Source: Clostridia bacterium (GTDB lineage Bacteria > Bacillota > Clostridia > Lachnospirales > Lachnospiraceae). From it: a stretch of DNA of 64,000 nt. The stretch lies in contig BNZI01000003.1 in NCBI GenBank assembly GCA_026000945.1, positions 1-64,000 on the forward strand, written 5' to 3'. Made by a program: the position numbers and the translations under genes. The first letter of the stretch is position 1. Each line of letters starts with the position of its first letter. This document shows positions 55,053-64,000 of the stretch, piece by piece. The notes under the pieces are model-generated. The model made no database searches. It worked only from the letters and a program-made list of their open reading frames with translations, and was not told the DNA's origin.

Positions 55053-55149
55053 AAAAGCCCGCCTCCCATTTAAACTGCACTCTAAAAGTTAGACATGTGA
55101 TCGTGATAACATAAACATATCAGTACAGTTCAATAAGAGGCGGGCTTTT
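55053..55149. terminator. long-arm GC hairpin enclosing an IS3-like end remnant
   Basis: AAAAGCCCGCCTC (55053-55065) pairs perfectly with GAGGCGGGCTTTT (55137-55149), at the stop of the MBL gene. The 71 nt loop contains AACTGCACTCTAAAAGTTAG and ACAGTTCA near its ends, reminiscent of IS3/IS150-family termini. On the - strand the stem is followed by a short T-run, so it can terminate the MBL transcript. Confidence 0.6.
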
Positions 55150-55805
55150 TACGTCACCCTATGCCGTCTTCTTTCATGATCTACCGCCGGATTGTGTATC
55201 CGCTCATATGCAATGGTCGTAGAATCGTCATGTCCAGGATAAACTTGCACTTCTTCTGGCAGAATAAGTAATTTATTCATGATAGAATCCAAAATGTCCT
55301 TTGTGCTAGATGTCGGCAAATCCGTCCTTCCCAAAGAACCTAAAAAAAGCGTATCTCCGCTAATTAAAACTTGCTCATCTTCAACGTAATAGCACACACT
55401 ACCAGCAGTATGTCCCGGCGTAGTAATCACCTTAATCGTAAAATCTGCTAGGCTCAGTACTTCTTCATCTTTTACCCAATGATCCGCCACAATATGAATC
55501 CCTAAGGCAGGATCACTAAAATTCCAATCTGAGCGTGTCAAAAGTTCCGCTTCATCTTCACCTGCAAAAATCGGCAAATGAAATTTCTCTTGTAAAGCAG
55601 GTACTGCCATGATATGATCTGAATGCCCATGGGTCAACAAAATTGCTTCGGGCTTTAAGCCTAATTTCGTCCACTCTTTCTCTATCATTTCCGGTGTGTC
55701 TCCCGGATCTATAATCACTGCTTTCTTACTTTCTTCATGATATAAGATATAACAATTGGTGAACAAATAGCCCACTTGTATTCTTTTTATTTTCAATTTT
55801 TTCAT
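55149..55805 (-). CDS. metallo-beta-lactamase fold hydrolase (glyoxalase II-like)
   Basis: 218 aa from the ATG at 55805, the start that matches homologues (IQVGYLFTNCYIL near the N-terminus); the SD is only fair. THGHSDH, TPGHTAGS, SGDTLF and PGHDDST supply the dinuclear zinc site. Likely a hydroxyacylglutathione hydrolase-like thioesterase. The substrate is unknown. Confidence 0.92.
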   Translation of the reverse strand: MKKLKIKRIQVGYLFTNCYILYHEESKKAVIIDPGDTPEMIEKEWTKLGLKPEAILLTHGHSDHIMAVPALQEKFHLPIFAGEDEAELLTRSDWNFSDPALGIHIVADHWVKDEEVLSLADFTIKVITTPGHTAGSVCYYVEDEQVLISGDTLFLGSLGRTDLPTSSTKDILDSIMNKLLILPEEVQVYPGHDDSTTIAYERIHNPAVDHERRRHRVT

Positions 55806-55807
55806 TT

Positions 55808-55967
55808 TTGATCTGTTCTCCCTCTTAGAACCTGTCTCATACCATCTCACTCACAATAGAATCTTGACTCTATTTTTGTAATATGTTCAACATACCTAAA
55901 CTATATCTTTATCTCTTAGCAAAAATATCTTCAAAATTTTTCTTCTTCGGAGATTTTAAACAAGCTC
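55808..55967. repeat. family A core fragment upstream of the MBL gene
   Basis: Contains CTCACTCACAATAGAATCTT and GGAGATTTTAAACAAGCTCT, matching the core of 37196-37572 without the TIR ends. Between rel and the MBL gene. Confidence 0.55.
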
Positions 55968-58289
55968 TTAACCTGTTTTTCTTTCGATATCCACAATACT
56001 TTCAATTTGCCTCAATTTAGAAATTAACTGTTCTAAGATATTTTTTCCGCTAATAAAAAAAGATAAGGTCATGGTTGCTTGTCCCTGTTTATTGATTCTG
56101 CTATCCATCGTACAAAGTTCTATCTTCTGTTTATCAAATAAATGGGATACATCTGCAAAAAGTCCCATACGCTGATAAGCAAAAATAGAGATTTTCGCTA
56201 AATGCTTATGCTGATTTTTTTCTCCCTGCACTAACTTTTTTTCTTCCCATTCCGCATCAATTAAACGCTCACTCTCTTCCGGAGATAAATGAATAATATT
56301 AATACAGTCCGTGCGATGAACCGAAATGCCCCTGCCTCTCGTCACAAAACCTACAATTTCATCGCCTGGTACAGGATTACAGCATTTAGAAAAATGTACT
56401 GCCAAATCATGCACTCCCTTAACCAATATTCCATTTTTAGATTTCGGCGCAGAGATTTTTTCTTTATTTTCTGCTACAGATTGTAAAATATCCGCATCTA
56501 ATTTCTTTTTCTTTTCGTTTTTTTTCTTTTCTTCCAAAAGACGGTTAACAATTTGACCTTCTTTTAAACCACCATGTCCTAAACCGGATAATACAGATTC
56601 CCAATCCTGAAATCCGTATTTTTGCATGACTTTTGCCTCATAATCTGCTTTAAGCAAATCAGATAAAATAAGATTTTTTCCTTTGCAGTATTTTTCTAGT
56701 AAATCTTTTCCCCGCAAAATATTTTCTTCTTTAAATTCTGTTTTAAACCAATGCATAATCTTATGCTTGGCTTGTGTACTTTTTACAACATTTAGCCAAT
56801 CTCTGCTAGGTCCTTTGGTGTTGTGCGAAGTAAGGATCTCTATGCGATCTCCGTTTTGAACGACGGTTTCAATCGGCACTAGTTTTCCATTGACCCTTGC
56901 CCCTACCATTTTATTTCCTACCGCACTGTGTATACTATAGGCAAAATCAATGGTTGTAGAACCTGCTGGCAAATTTTTCACATCACCACAAGGAGTAAAA
57001 CAATAAATATTATCTGCAAATAAATCCAATTCTTCTTTGAGTTCTGTCAAATATTCTTCATTATCTTCAATATCCTGCTGTAATTCTAAAATTGTCCTTA
57101 GCCAATGCGCTTTTTTTTGCTCCGCTTGCTCGGCAATTTGCCCCGAACCACTTTCTTTATATTGCCAATGTGCTGCTATACCATATTCAGCAACCTTATG
57201 CATTTCCTGTGTACGGATTTGCACTTCAAATAGTCTTCCATTTTTATCTAATACGCTAGTATGCAAAGATTGGTAATTATTTAATTTCGGCATGGAAATA
57301 TAGTCCTTAAATCGTCCGGCAACTGATTTATATAATTCATGGATCAAACCCAAAGCACGGTAACATTCATTTTTTGTTTTCTTTGCCGTTTCTTCCGGAT
57401 CTTCTTCGCCATCTGGGTCTTCAACCAAAATCCGGACGGCAAATAAATCATGAATTTCTTCTAATTTTTTATTTTGATTTAACATCTTTTTATAAATGCT
57501 GAAAAAATGCTTAAATCTACCTTGTACCTGCACTTTTAAGTTTTTTTTCTGAAAATAGTCTGTAATTTCTTCTACAATATGCGCAATAAATTCCTGTCTT
57601 TCTGATTTACGCAAGTTAATTTTATCTACCAAACTATAGTATACATCTGGATGAAGATATTTTAACGATAAATCATCTAATTCTACTTTAATTTTGGCAA
57701 TACCCAAACGATGGGCAATCGGGGCATAAATCTCCATCGTTTCTTTTGCTTTTTCCTTTTGTTTTGCCTCTGTCATATATTTTAAGGTGCGCATATTATG
57801 CAAACGGTCTGCTAATTTCACCATAATTACACGAATATCTTTAGACATTGCTAGAAACATTTTACGCAAATTTTCTGCTTGATTATCCATCTTATCCATG
57901 GAAATATGCGTAAGCTTCGTCACACCATCTACCAAAATAGCAATTTCTTTACCAAATTCTTTTTGAATATCCGATAAAGTAACATAAGTATCTTCTACCG
58001 CATCATGTAAAAGAGCAGCAGCAAGAGTTTCTTTATCCATTTTTAAATCCGTTAAAAGCAAAGCAACACAAAGTGGATGAATAATATAGGATTCCCCTGA
58101 TTTCCTTTGTTGGCCAATATGCGCTTTTTTTGCTACATCATAGGCTTTTTCAATCAATGCCATATCCTCTGACGGATGATAAGCTAAAATATTCTCTACT
58201 AATTGCCGGTACAAAACTTCCGGATCGGTAAAATCTTTGGGAATACCGCAAACTTCCATTTCTTCATCTTTTTTGATTTGCTCCACCAT
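55968..58289 (-). CDS. rel: bifunctional (p)ppGpp synthetase/hydrolase Rel
   Basis: 773 aa long RSH protein. HD hydrolase (about 55-200, LLHDAVEDT), synthetase (about 245-370, KLNNYQSLHTSV, EIQIRTQEMH-like VQIRTQEMH), TGS (about 415-475), a Cys/His region (VHFSKCCNPVPGD) and a C-terminal ACT domain. Stringent-response enzyme bound to ribosomes. Begins 5 nt after the apt stop, the usual apt-rel pairing. Confidence 0.97.
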   Translation of the reverse strand: MVEQIKKDEEMEVCGIPKDFTDPEVLYRQLVENILAYHPSEDMALIEKAYDVAKKAHIGQQRKSGESYIIHPLCVALLLTDLKMDKETLAAALLHDAVEDTYVTLSDIQKEFGKEIAILVDGVTKLTHISMDKMDNQAENLRKMFLAMSKDIRVIMVKLADRLHNMRTLKYMTEAKQKEKAKETMEIYAPIAHRLGIAKIKVELDDLSLKYLHPDVYYSLVDKINLRKSERQEFIAHIVEEITDYFQKKNLKVQVQGRFKHFFSIYKKMLNQNKKLEEIHDLFAVRILVEDPDGEEDPEETAKKTKNECYRALGLIHELYKSVAGRFKDYISMPKLNNYQSLHTSVLDKNGRLFEVQIRTQEMHKVAEYGIAAHWQYKESGSGQIAEQAEQKKAHWLRTILELQQDIEDNEEYLTELKEELDLFADNIYCFTPCGDVKNLPAGSTTIDFAYSIHSAVGNKMVGARVNGKLVPIETVVQNGDRIEILTSHNTKGPSRDWLNVVKSTQAKHKIMHWFKTEFKEENILRGKDLLEKYCKGKNLILSDLLKADYEAKVMQKYGFQDWESVLSGLGHGGLKEGQIVNRLLEEKKKNEKKKKLDADILQSVAENKEKISAPKSKNGILVKGVHDLAVHFSKCCNPVPGDEIVGFVTRGRGISVHRTDCINIIHLSPEESERLIDAEWEEKKLVQGEKNQHKHLAKISIFAYQRMGLFADVSHLFDKQKIELCTMDSRINKQGQATMTLSFFISGKNILEQLISKLRQIESIVDIERKTG

Positions 58290-58294
58290 ATCAG

Positions 58295-58819
58295 TTATTC
58301 CCCTTCATAAACAATAATCGAATCTACGGCATAATTCTTTAGTTTTTCCCTCCCTTTTAATCCGATTAACTCAATTAAACAAGAGATTTTAACCACTTCT
58401 CCGCCTAAACCTTCTACCAAACGGACGATCGCTTCTAAAGTTCCTCCTGTTGCTAGTAAATCATCAATAATTACTACTTTGTCACCTTTTTTTATGGTGT
58501 CTGCATGAATTTCTAATACTCCCTTTCCATATTCCAAGTCATATTCCACGGAAACTGTTTTTGCCGGTAGCTTTCCTTTTTTACGCACAGGAATAAAAGG
58601 CTTATATTCTAAATACGCCAAAGGCACACCAAAAATAAATCCTCTAGATTCTGGTCCTAGAATCAAATCATAGTCTAAACCTGAAATGCTTTTTCTCATC
58701 TCATCTACAGCCAAGCGCAAACCTTGTGCATCTTGTAAAATTGTCGTAATATCTCTAAATAAAATTCCTTCTTTTGGAAAATTGTCTACATTTCTTACGT
58801 ATTGCTTTAACTCTTCCAT
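58295..58819 (-). CDS. apt: adenine phosphoribosyltransferase
   Basis: Purine salvage enzyme, adenine plus PRPP to AMP. 174 aa from the ATG at 58819 (AAGGAG upstream); the ATGs at 58837/58834 overlap the ligA stop. PRPP motif VVIIDDLLATGGT and ESRGFIFG are intact. In the ligA-apt-rel run. Confidence 0.97.
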   Translation of the reverse strand: MEELKQYVRNVDNFPKEGILFRDITTILQDAQGLRLAVDEMRKSISGLDYDLILGPESRGFIFGVPLAYLEYKPFIPVRKKGKLPAKTVSVEYDLEYGKGVLEIHADTIKKGDKVVIIDDLLATGGTLEAIVRLVEGLGGEVVKISCLIELIGLKGREKLKNYAVDSIIVYEGE

Positions 58820-58833
58820 TCCTCTCTCCTTCA

Positions 58834-60819
58834 TCACGTATCTAATCGCAATTCCACATTTCCCAATGCGATCAACTCATCCTCTGAAATAATAGAAATT
58901 CCCAGTTCTTTTGCTTTTTTATTTTTACCAGACGAACTAGTTTGGTCATTGTTTACTAAATATGTGCTTTGCTGGCTGATAGCAGAAGATACTTTCCCGC
59001 CTCGTTCCTCTATCCATTCCTGTAAAACTTTTCGATTATTAAATTGTTTCACTTTTCCGGTAATAACAAAAACTTTCTCTTGAAAAATTTCTGCCTTTGC
59101 TCCTTTTTCCGGTACTTCTATTTTTAATTTTGCATAAAGAGTATCTGCTTGTAAAGTATTTTTTTTATTTTGAAAAAAATCGACAATATTTTGTGCTAAT
59201 ATTTCTCCAATTCCATGTAAATTAACAAAGTCTTCTACGCAAGCTACTTTAATCTTCTGATAATCGTAATCAAACGCTTTACAAAGTATTTTTGCTGTAG
59301 ACAAACCCACGCCACTAATACCCAAAGCATAAAGGAAACGAGGTAAAGTTGTTTTCGCTGCGTTTTGGATTGCTGTTTTTAAATTTTCAGAGCTTTTTTC
59401 TCCCCAGCCGTCCAAACTTTCTAAAACTTGAAATGTTCTATCATTTAAAGAAAATAAATCTGAAAAATCTTGAAGTAAGCCTTCTTTAATCATTTTTTCT
59501 AAGGTATTTTCTGATAAGCCCTCTATATTCAAAGCATCCCTACTAACCAAATGGGAAAATCCTTTGATTTTTTTTGCTGGACAAAGAGAATTTGGGCAGC
59601 GTAAAGATTGTATTTCATTATTTTCTTGTATGATTAGTTTTTCTTCGCATATTGGACAAATCTCGGGAATTTGTAGATTATCTGATTTTGTATGATTTTG
59701 TGCAATTTGTGGAATGATCATATTGGCTTTGTAAACGCTTAATATATCCCCTATGCCTAATTGAAGATGTTTTACTGTACTCAGATTATGCACACTAGCA
59801 CGGCTTACCGTAGTTCCTTCCAACTCTATCGCTTCAAAAATGGCGACAGGATTAATCAAACCTGTGCGAGAAGCACTCCATTCAATTTCTAAAAGTCTAG
59901 TTTTTCTGACCTCATCCGTCCATTTAAAAGCAATAGAATCCTTAGGAAACTTAGAAGTACTACCCAAACTTTGACTATATGCCAAATCATCAAAAGCTAG
60001 TACTAATCCATCTGATGGATAATCATAGGGAGGGTTTTCTTGCAACTTTATCTGAAATAATTCGATAATTTCTTTTAAGTTCTCTTGTCGCACTCGATGA
60101 TATTCTACCACGGAAAATCCTTGCCCACTCAGCCAATCTAATTGCTGTTTTCGGGAAAAAAAATCCACTCCCTCTGCTTTTACCAAAGTAAAGGCATGGA
60201 ACTGGACACCTCGCCTAGCAACAATTTGATTATTTAATTGCCTCACCGTTCCGCTACATAAATTTCTTGGGTTTTTATATTTAGCAGCTACATCATCTAA
60301 ATTTTGATTAATTCGTTCAAATTCAGAATAAGAAATAATGGCTTCTCCCCGCAGTACCAAATGTTCCTGAAAAGGAATTTGCAAAGGAATATTTGCAAAT
60401 ACAGATACATTATGGCTAACCACTTCTCCGATTTCCCCATTTCCCCGTGTAATTGCTTTTTCTAAAGATCCGTTGGAATACGTCAAGACAATCGTCAGAC
60501 CATCCAATTTCCACGACAAAATCCCCTCTTGCTCGCCCAGCCAAGCAAGCAACTCCTCTTGTTCTTTTGTTTTATCTAAAGAAAGCATAGGCACTTCATG
60601 GCGTTCTTTCACCAATTCATCTACTGCTTGATAACCAACTTGGCAGCTTGGACTATTTGCTAAGACAATACCCGTTTTTTTTTCCAATTCTTCTAATTCG
60701 GCAATTTTTTGATCATACTCATAGTTGCTCATCTTTTCTGTATTATCCTGATAGTACGCCTGAGATGCCTGATTGAGGTCATGAATTAATTTGCGCATAC
60801 GTAAAGTCTTTTCTCTCAA
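58834..60819 (-). CDS. ligA: NAD-dependent DNA ligase
   Basis: Replicative ligase, 661 aa. Adenylation lysine in SWKLDGLTI, OB fold, the zinc finger CPICEEKLI..CPNSLCPAKK, HhH region and a C-terminal BRCT domain (about 585-655). TTG start at 60819 with AAAGGAGAG 6 nt upstream; it overlaps the TGA of the pseudouridine synthase gene (TTGA), so coupling is likely. Confidence 0.96.
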   Translation of the reverse strand: MREKTLRMRKLIHDLNQASQAYYQDNTEKMSNYEYDQKIAELEELEKKTGIVLANSPSCQVGYQAVDELVKERHEVPMLSLDKTKEQEELLAWLGEQEGILSWKLDGLTIVLTYSNGSLEKAITRGNGEIGEVVSHNVSVFANIPLQIPFQEHLVLRGEAIISYSEFERINQNLDDVAAKYKNPRNLCSGTVRQLNNQIVARRGVQFHAFTLVKAEGVDFFSRKQQLDWLSGQGFSVVEYHRVRQENLKEIIELFQIKLQENPPYDYPSDGLVLAFDDLAYSQSLGSTSKFPKDSIAFKWTDEVRKTRLLEIEWSASRTGLINPVAIFEAIELEGTTVSRASVHNLSTVKHLQLGIGDILSVYKANMIIPQIAQNHTKSDNLQIPEICPICEEKLIIQENNEIQSLRCPNSLCPAKKIKGFSHLVSRDALNIEGLSENTLEKMIKEGLLQDFSDLFSLNDRTFQVLESLDGWGEKSSENLKTAIQNAAKTTLPRFLYALGISGVGLSTAKILCKAFDYDYQKIKVACVEDFVNLHGIGEILAQNIVDFFQNKKNTLQADTLYAKLKIEVPEKGAKAEIFQEKVFVITGKVKQFNNRKVLQEWIEERGGKVSSAISQQSTYLVNNDQTSSSGKNKKAKELGISIISEDELIALGNVELRLDT

Positions 60820-61547
60820 TTTATTCTCTCCTTTGCCGGTCGGTTATCCGATGAAGTCAGCAACTGTTTCAATTTTCTTTCCTCTTGCTTGGTTAAATTT
60901 CTATACTCCCCTTCTTCTAAATTTCCTAAAGTAACATGCATAATGCGCAAACGTTTCAATTCACTAACCCGATATCCAAAATATTCACACATCCTACGGA
61001 TCTGCCGGTTTAAACCCTGCACCAATATAATGTGAAACACAGTATTTGATTTTTGAATGATTTTACACGGCTTAGTCAACTGACCCAAAATAGGTAAACC
61101 TTGTTCCATCGCTTTTTTATGTTCCTGACGCAAAGGGCGGTTGATTTTTACACGATACTCTTTTTCATGCAAATTTCCTGCACGCAAAATTTTATTCACT
61201 AAATCTCCTTGGTTTGTCATCAACAATAAGCCTGTAGAATCTTTATCTAAACGTCCGATTGGATAAATCCTTTTCGGATAATCCAAAAAATCAATGATGT
61301 TATCTCCCTCATTTTTAGCCGAAGTACAAAGGATTCCTTTTGGTTTATTCACTGCCAAAAGCAAAGGTGTTTCTTCTTTTGGGATTAAACGATGGTCAAA
61401 AAAAATCTTTTCATTTCCTTGAACAAATTGTCCCAAAACGCCAACTTCTCCATCCCTACCTACACAAATTCTTCCAGCAGTAATGAAACGATCCGCTTCC
61501 CGGCGAGAACAAAAACCAATAGAAGATAAATACTGATTCAAACGCAT
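60816..61547 (-). CDS. rluF: RsuA/RluF-family pseudouridine synthase
   Basis: 243 aa. An S4 domain (1-60, MRLNQYLSSIGFCSRREADR) and a catalytic domain with GRLDKDSTGLLL (catalytic Asp) and the RluF-type QGLNRQIRRMCEYFGY. Modifies 23S rRNA or a tRNA. The exact target (RluF versus RluB-like) cannot be settled from sequence. Coupled to ligA. Confidence 0.88.
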   Translation of the reverse strand: MRLNQYLSSIGFCSRREADRFITAGRICVGRDGEVGVLGQFVQGNEKIFFDHRLIPKEETPLLLAVNKPKGILCTSAKNEGDNIIDFLDYPKRIYPIGRLDKDSTGLLLMTNQGDLVNKILRAGNLHEKEYRVKINRPLRQEHKKAMEQGLPILGQLTKPCKIIQKSNTVFHIILVQGLNRQIRRMCEYFGYRVSELKRLRIMHVTLGNLEEGEYRNLTKQEERKLKQLLTSSDNRPAKERIN

Positions 61548-61589
61548 GATTGATACCTCTTGTCCTAAATTCTACCTTTATTTTACTTT

Positions 61590-61752
61590 GAGAGCATGTT
61601 CACACTACCGCAGGGCATCCCATTTTTGGGTGGATTTTGTGCTAGTCTGCGTTAATTTTTTTGAAATACGTATGCTTGTCTACAAAATTTGCCTTGCGAG
61701 GCGGAAAATCTACTCAAAATCTAGATATTTCGTATAGTGTGAACGCATCCCT
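61590..61752. mobile_element. family A MITE-like element, short copy
   Basis: About 163 bp: GCATGTTCACACTA at the left and TAGTGTGAACGCATCCC at the right, with left arm and right arm joined directly (TCTGCGTTAA to TTGAAATACG) and no core. Lies between queA and the pseudouridine synthase gene. Confidence 0.8.
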
Positions 61753-61758
61753 AATCTA

Positions 61759-62811
61759 TTACGATTTTTTTAAATCTGCAATATACATTGCATCCCCAAA
61801 AGAAAAAAAACGGTATTTTTCTTTAATCGCTTCTTCATAAGCCTTAAATAAATTTTCTTTTCCCGCCAACGCACTAACTAACATCAACAACGTAGATTGA
61901 GGCAGATGAAAATTGGTAATTAAAGCATCAATGGCACAAAAAGTATATCCAGGATAAATAAAAATATCGGTTTCACCTGTTTTCGGACAAACCAAACCAT
62001 CTTGACCTACAACGGACTCTAAGGTACGACAAGTAGTCGTACCTACGGCAATTACTTTTTTCTTTTTTTCTTTTGCCAAATTAATTTTTTTCGCTTCTTG
62101 TGGTGTTAAGACAAAACTTTCTTTATGCATATGATGTTCAGAAACATTTTTTACTTTTACTGGCCGGAAAGTACCCAGTCCCACATGTAAAGTCACATAG
62201 GCAATTTCCACTCCGTGATCTCGTATTTTTTTTAATAGTTCTTCTGTAAAATGCAAACCCGCTGTAGGTGCTGCCGCCGAACCATTATCTTTAGCATAAA
62301 CAGTTTGATAACGTTCTTTATCTGTTAAAGGAGTGAAAATATAAGGAGGTAAAGGCATTTGCCCTAAGCGTTCCAAAACTTCTAAAAAAATCCCTGAATA
62401 AATAAAATGCACCATTCGGCTTCCTTCTGAATCAATATCCAAAATCTCTGCCCTTAGCTCCTCTTTTCCTCTCTCATCAAAAAATGAGAAAATATCTCCT
62501 ACTTTCGCTTTTTTCCCTGGTTTAACCAAACATTCCCATATATCTCCAACTTGCTCTTTTAGTAAAAGAAATTCTACTTTAGCCTGAGTTGCTTGCTTTC
62601 GTCCAAATAAACGGGCAGGAATAACCCTTGTATTATTCAAGACCAAACAATCTCCCTCTGAAAATTGTTCAATCACTTGATAAAAATTTTGATGCCTGAT
62701 TTCTCCTGTATTCTTATCTAACAAAAGTAAACGAGACTCATCCCGTTTCTCTAAGGGGCTTTGCGCAATCAACTTGGCTGGCAGCAAAAAATCAAAATCG
62801 CTAGTATTCAT
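61759..62811 (-). CDS. queA: tRNA preQ1(34) S-adenosylmethionine ribosyltransferase-isomerase
   Basis: Queuosine pathway enzyme adding the epoxycyclopentane moiety to preQ1 in tRNA. 350 aa. [45 protein letters not shown] and [10 protein letters not shown] are intact. The ATG immediately follows the stop of the upstream coiled-coil gene. No other queuosine gene is in the window. Confidence 0.97.
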   Translation of the reverse strand: MNTSDFDFLLPAKLIAQSPLEKRDESRLLLLDKNTGEIRHQNFYQVIEQFSEGDCLVLNNTRVIPARLFGRKQATQAKVEFLLLKEQVGDIWECLVKPGKKAKVGDIFSFFDERGKEELRAEILDIDSEGSRMVHFIYSGIFLEVLERLGQMPLPPYIFTPLTDKERYQTVYAKDNGSAAAPTAGLHFTEELLKKIRDHGVEIAYVTLHVGLGTFRPVKVKNVSEHHMHKESFVLTPQEAKKINLAKEKKKKVIAVGTTTCRTLESVVGQDGLVCPKTGETDIFIYPGYTFCAIDALITNFHLPQSTLLMLVSALAGKENLFKAYEEAIKEKYRFFSFGDAMYIADLKKS

Positions 62812-64000
62812 TTATTCACTTATTCCTGCTTCTATTTCCTCAACTTCCTCAACAATAGATTCCGGTTCACCTTCTTCCCTTATTGCTCCGGGATTAGATA
62901 AAAATTCAATCACTTTTGCTAACTTTTTATCTTCAGACACAGCTTTAGAAAAATTAGCATTTACACCCTCTGTTAGACCAACCACATCTTGATCTTGAGA
63001 AACTTGTCCAACATATTCCTCCACATCTTGACTCAAATTCAAATGAGAGATATGTAAAACCTTATCCTCATCTGAAATGATATAAAAGCGAGTCAGAGAA
63101 GGTGCTAAAGTGGAAATATTATAAAATTTTGTATTATAAGCCACAAACACTACATAAGTGTCCTTTAATAGGCCCTTCTTGACATAGCAGGAAATATCCC
63201 TGAAATCTTCTATACCATCCATTGTTTTTTCTAATATTTCATTGGTCATTTCTTCTTCACTTTTGACTAATTGATGATACTGATCAATATCCCTACGCAG
63301 TCTAGCTTGAAAATACCGATGCACTAAGTCCATAATTTCTGGATTCTCATTTTGGATTAGAGGATTTGGCGCTGCTACATCTGGACGGATATCTTTTTTA
63401 TTAGAAGTACTAACAGTATGATTTGCTTGTGTTGTGTTTAAATTAGATTTCTCTTCTGAATTTCCCTCTGCAACCAAAGAATTTCCAACTGTATCAGAAG
63501 CAACTTGTCCGGAACTTTGTATATCATTTAAACTGCTCTCAAATATCCTTTGTCCCTGTCCATAAGAAAAAAATCGAATTACTCCAATAAAGAAAACCAA
63601 AACCGTAGCAGAAGAAGCAATGCCCATGATGATTTTTTTCTTTTCAAAATGCCGAATATATTCAATTCTATTTTGAAACCACCTGGAAAAACTGTTTCCT
63701 ATATTTTCTCCAAATTTCCCCTTCTCTTTCGAATTATCTTCATATACAGGTACATTAGAATTTTTCCAAAAAGGGACTCTTTTTTTTGTTTGCTTTAAAT
63801 TATGCAAACCATTTTCCAATTCTTTTATTTTGTCTTTTAAGATATCAATTTCTGATTGGAGAAGCTGCTTTTTTTCTTTTAAAAGCTTTGCATTTTCTTC
63901 TTTAACTAATGTAGCCTCTTTTAGCCTAGACACTTCTTGCAGTTTTAAGATAGCTTCTTCCTTAATTTGCTCTAAGACCTTGATTTCTTCTTCTTGTGTG
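62812..64000 (-). CDS. coiled-coil membrane protein, 5' end beyond the window
   Basis: The reading frame is open to the window edge; a GTG at 63933 is not needed as the start, because upstream codons (TQEEEIKVLEQIKEEAILKL) continue the coiled coil. Long N-terminal coiled coil, one membrane segment (about 101-123 counted from the GTG) and an extracytoplasmic domain with VHRYFQARLRRDIDQYHQLV and a conserved-looking YIISDEDKVLHISHLNL. Acidic tail. Function unknown. Confidence 0.85.
   Translation of the reverse strand, partial: TQEEEIKVLEQIKEEAILKLQEVSRLKEATLVKEENAKLLKEKKQLLQSEIDILKDKIKELENGLHNLKQTKKRVPFWKNSNVPVYEDNSKEKGKFGENIGNSFSRWFQNRIEYIRHFEKKKIIMGIASSATVLVFFIGVIRFFSYGQGQRIFESSLNDIQSSGQVASDTVGNSLVAEGNSEEKSNLNTTQANHTVSTSNKKDIRPDVAAPNPLIQNENPEIMDLVHRYFQARLRRDIDQYHQLVKSEEEMTNEILEKTMDGIEDFRDISCYVKKGLLKDTYVVFVAYNTKFYNISTLAPSLTRFYIISDEDKVLHISHLNLSQDVEEYVGQVSQDQDVVGLTEGVNANFSKAVSEDKKLAKVIEFLSNPGAIREEGEPESIVEEVEEIEAGISE

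Noticed and set aside
61546-61737. 63-codon + frame upstream of queA
   Set aside because: Lies within the family A element at 61590-61752, whose other copies do not keep the frame.

Overview
The window is about 36% GC by eye and carries sporulation genes: the complete spoIIAA-spoIIAB-sigF operon, spoIVA, a ylbJ-like gene and a SpoVB/MurJ-like flippase. It also has anaerobic-lifestyle genes (nrdG, hemZ, an EFR1-type ferredoxin/flavodoxin). This points to an endospore-forming, low-GC anaerobic Firmicute of class Clostridia. Several conserved hypothetical genes (a DUF6128-like protein, a folC/TPR cluster, a coaD-coupled coiled-coil protein) and cell-wall-binding repeats on secreted proteins suggest Lachnospiraceae. 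The family assignment is an inference.

Layout. 1-4.5 kb, + strand: a secreted V8-type protease with cell-wall-binding repeats, an orphan ABC-exporter half and a lipoprotein amidase. 4.8-23.8 kb, almost all - strand: tkt-tal, a 3 x 112 bp repeat tract, a Rae1/YacP-like RNase, the spoIIA operon, a TPR membrane protein, a 47-codon gene, folC, valS, (+ strand) a small DUF1310-like gene and a broken PAAR-like (DUF4280) gene, dapB, dapA, a two-OB-fold SSB-like protein, typA, a YigZ-family gene and a DUF6514-like gene. 24.4-30.4 kb, mostly +: a large LRR/cell-wall-binding surface protein behind a duplicated promoter, cysK, a HAD phosphatase and the DUF6128-like protein. 30.6-46.3 kb, - strand: flippase, ybeY-phoH-hflX-TPR lipoprotein, dut, nrdG, DUF4234, DUF2752, fabV, pirin, a polysaccharide deacetylase, spoIVA, a small alarmone synthetase and an M23 peptidase. 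46.5-47.4 kb, +: ylbJ-like. 47.5-64 kb, - strand: coiled-coil protein-coaD-rsmD, a Cys-rich protein with EFR1, hemZ, pcp with DUF979/DUF969, an MBL hydrolase, rel, apt, ligA, an RluF-type synthase, queA and a partial coiled-coil membrane protein running off the edge.

How genes work together. tkt and tal form the non-oxidative pentose phosphate branch. dapA/dapB make diaminopimelate and dipicolinate precursors. SpoIIAA/AB control SigF in the forespore, and SpoIVA forms the coat base in the mother cell. YbeY, RsmD, TypA, HflX and Rae1/YacP act on ribosomes. Rel and the small synthetase make (p)ppGpp. Pcp with DUF969/DUF979 probably handles pyroglutamate.

The most unusual content is in the intergenic DNA. 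One family (A) of MITE-like elements has TIRs around CTAG..GTGTTCACACTA and a separable core that has been tandemly amplified 3 x 112 bp at 26.6 kb. A second family (B) of hairpin-rich repeats occurs at 7.6, 10.6 and 41.2 kb. A GC-rich, structured-looking stretch forms the leader of the DUF4234 gene (38.13-38.32 kb). Many true starts differ from the longest ORF; they are corrected below from Shine-Dalgarno (SD) position and family length.
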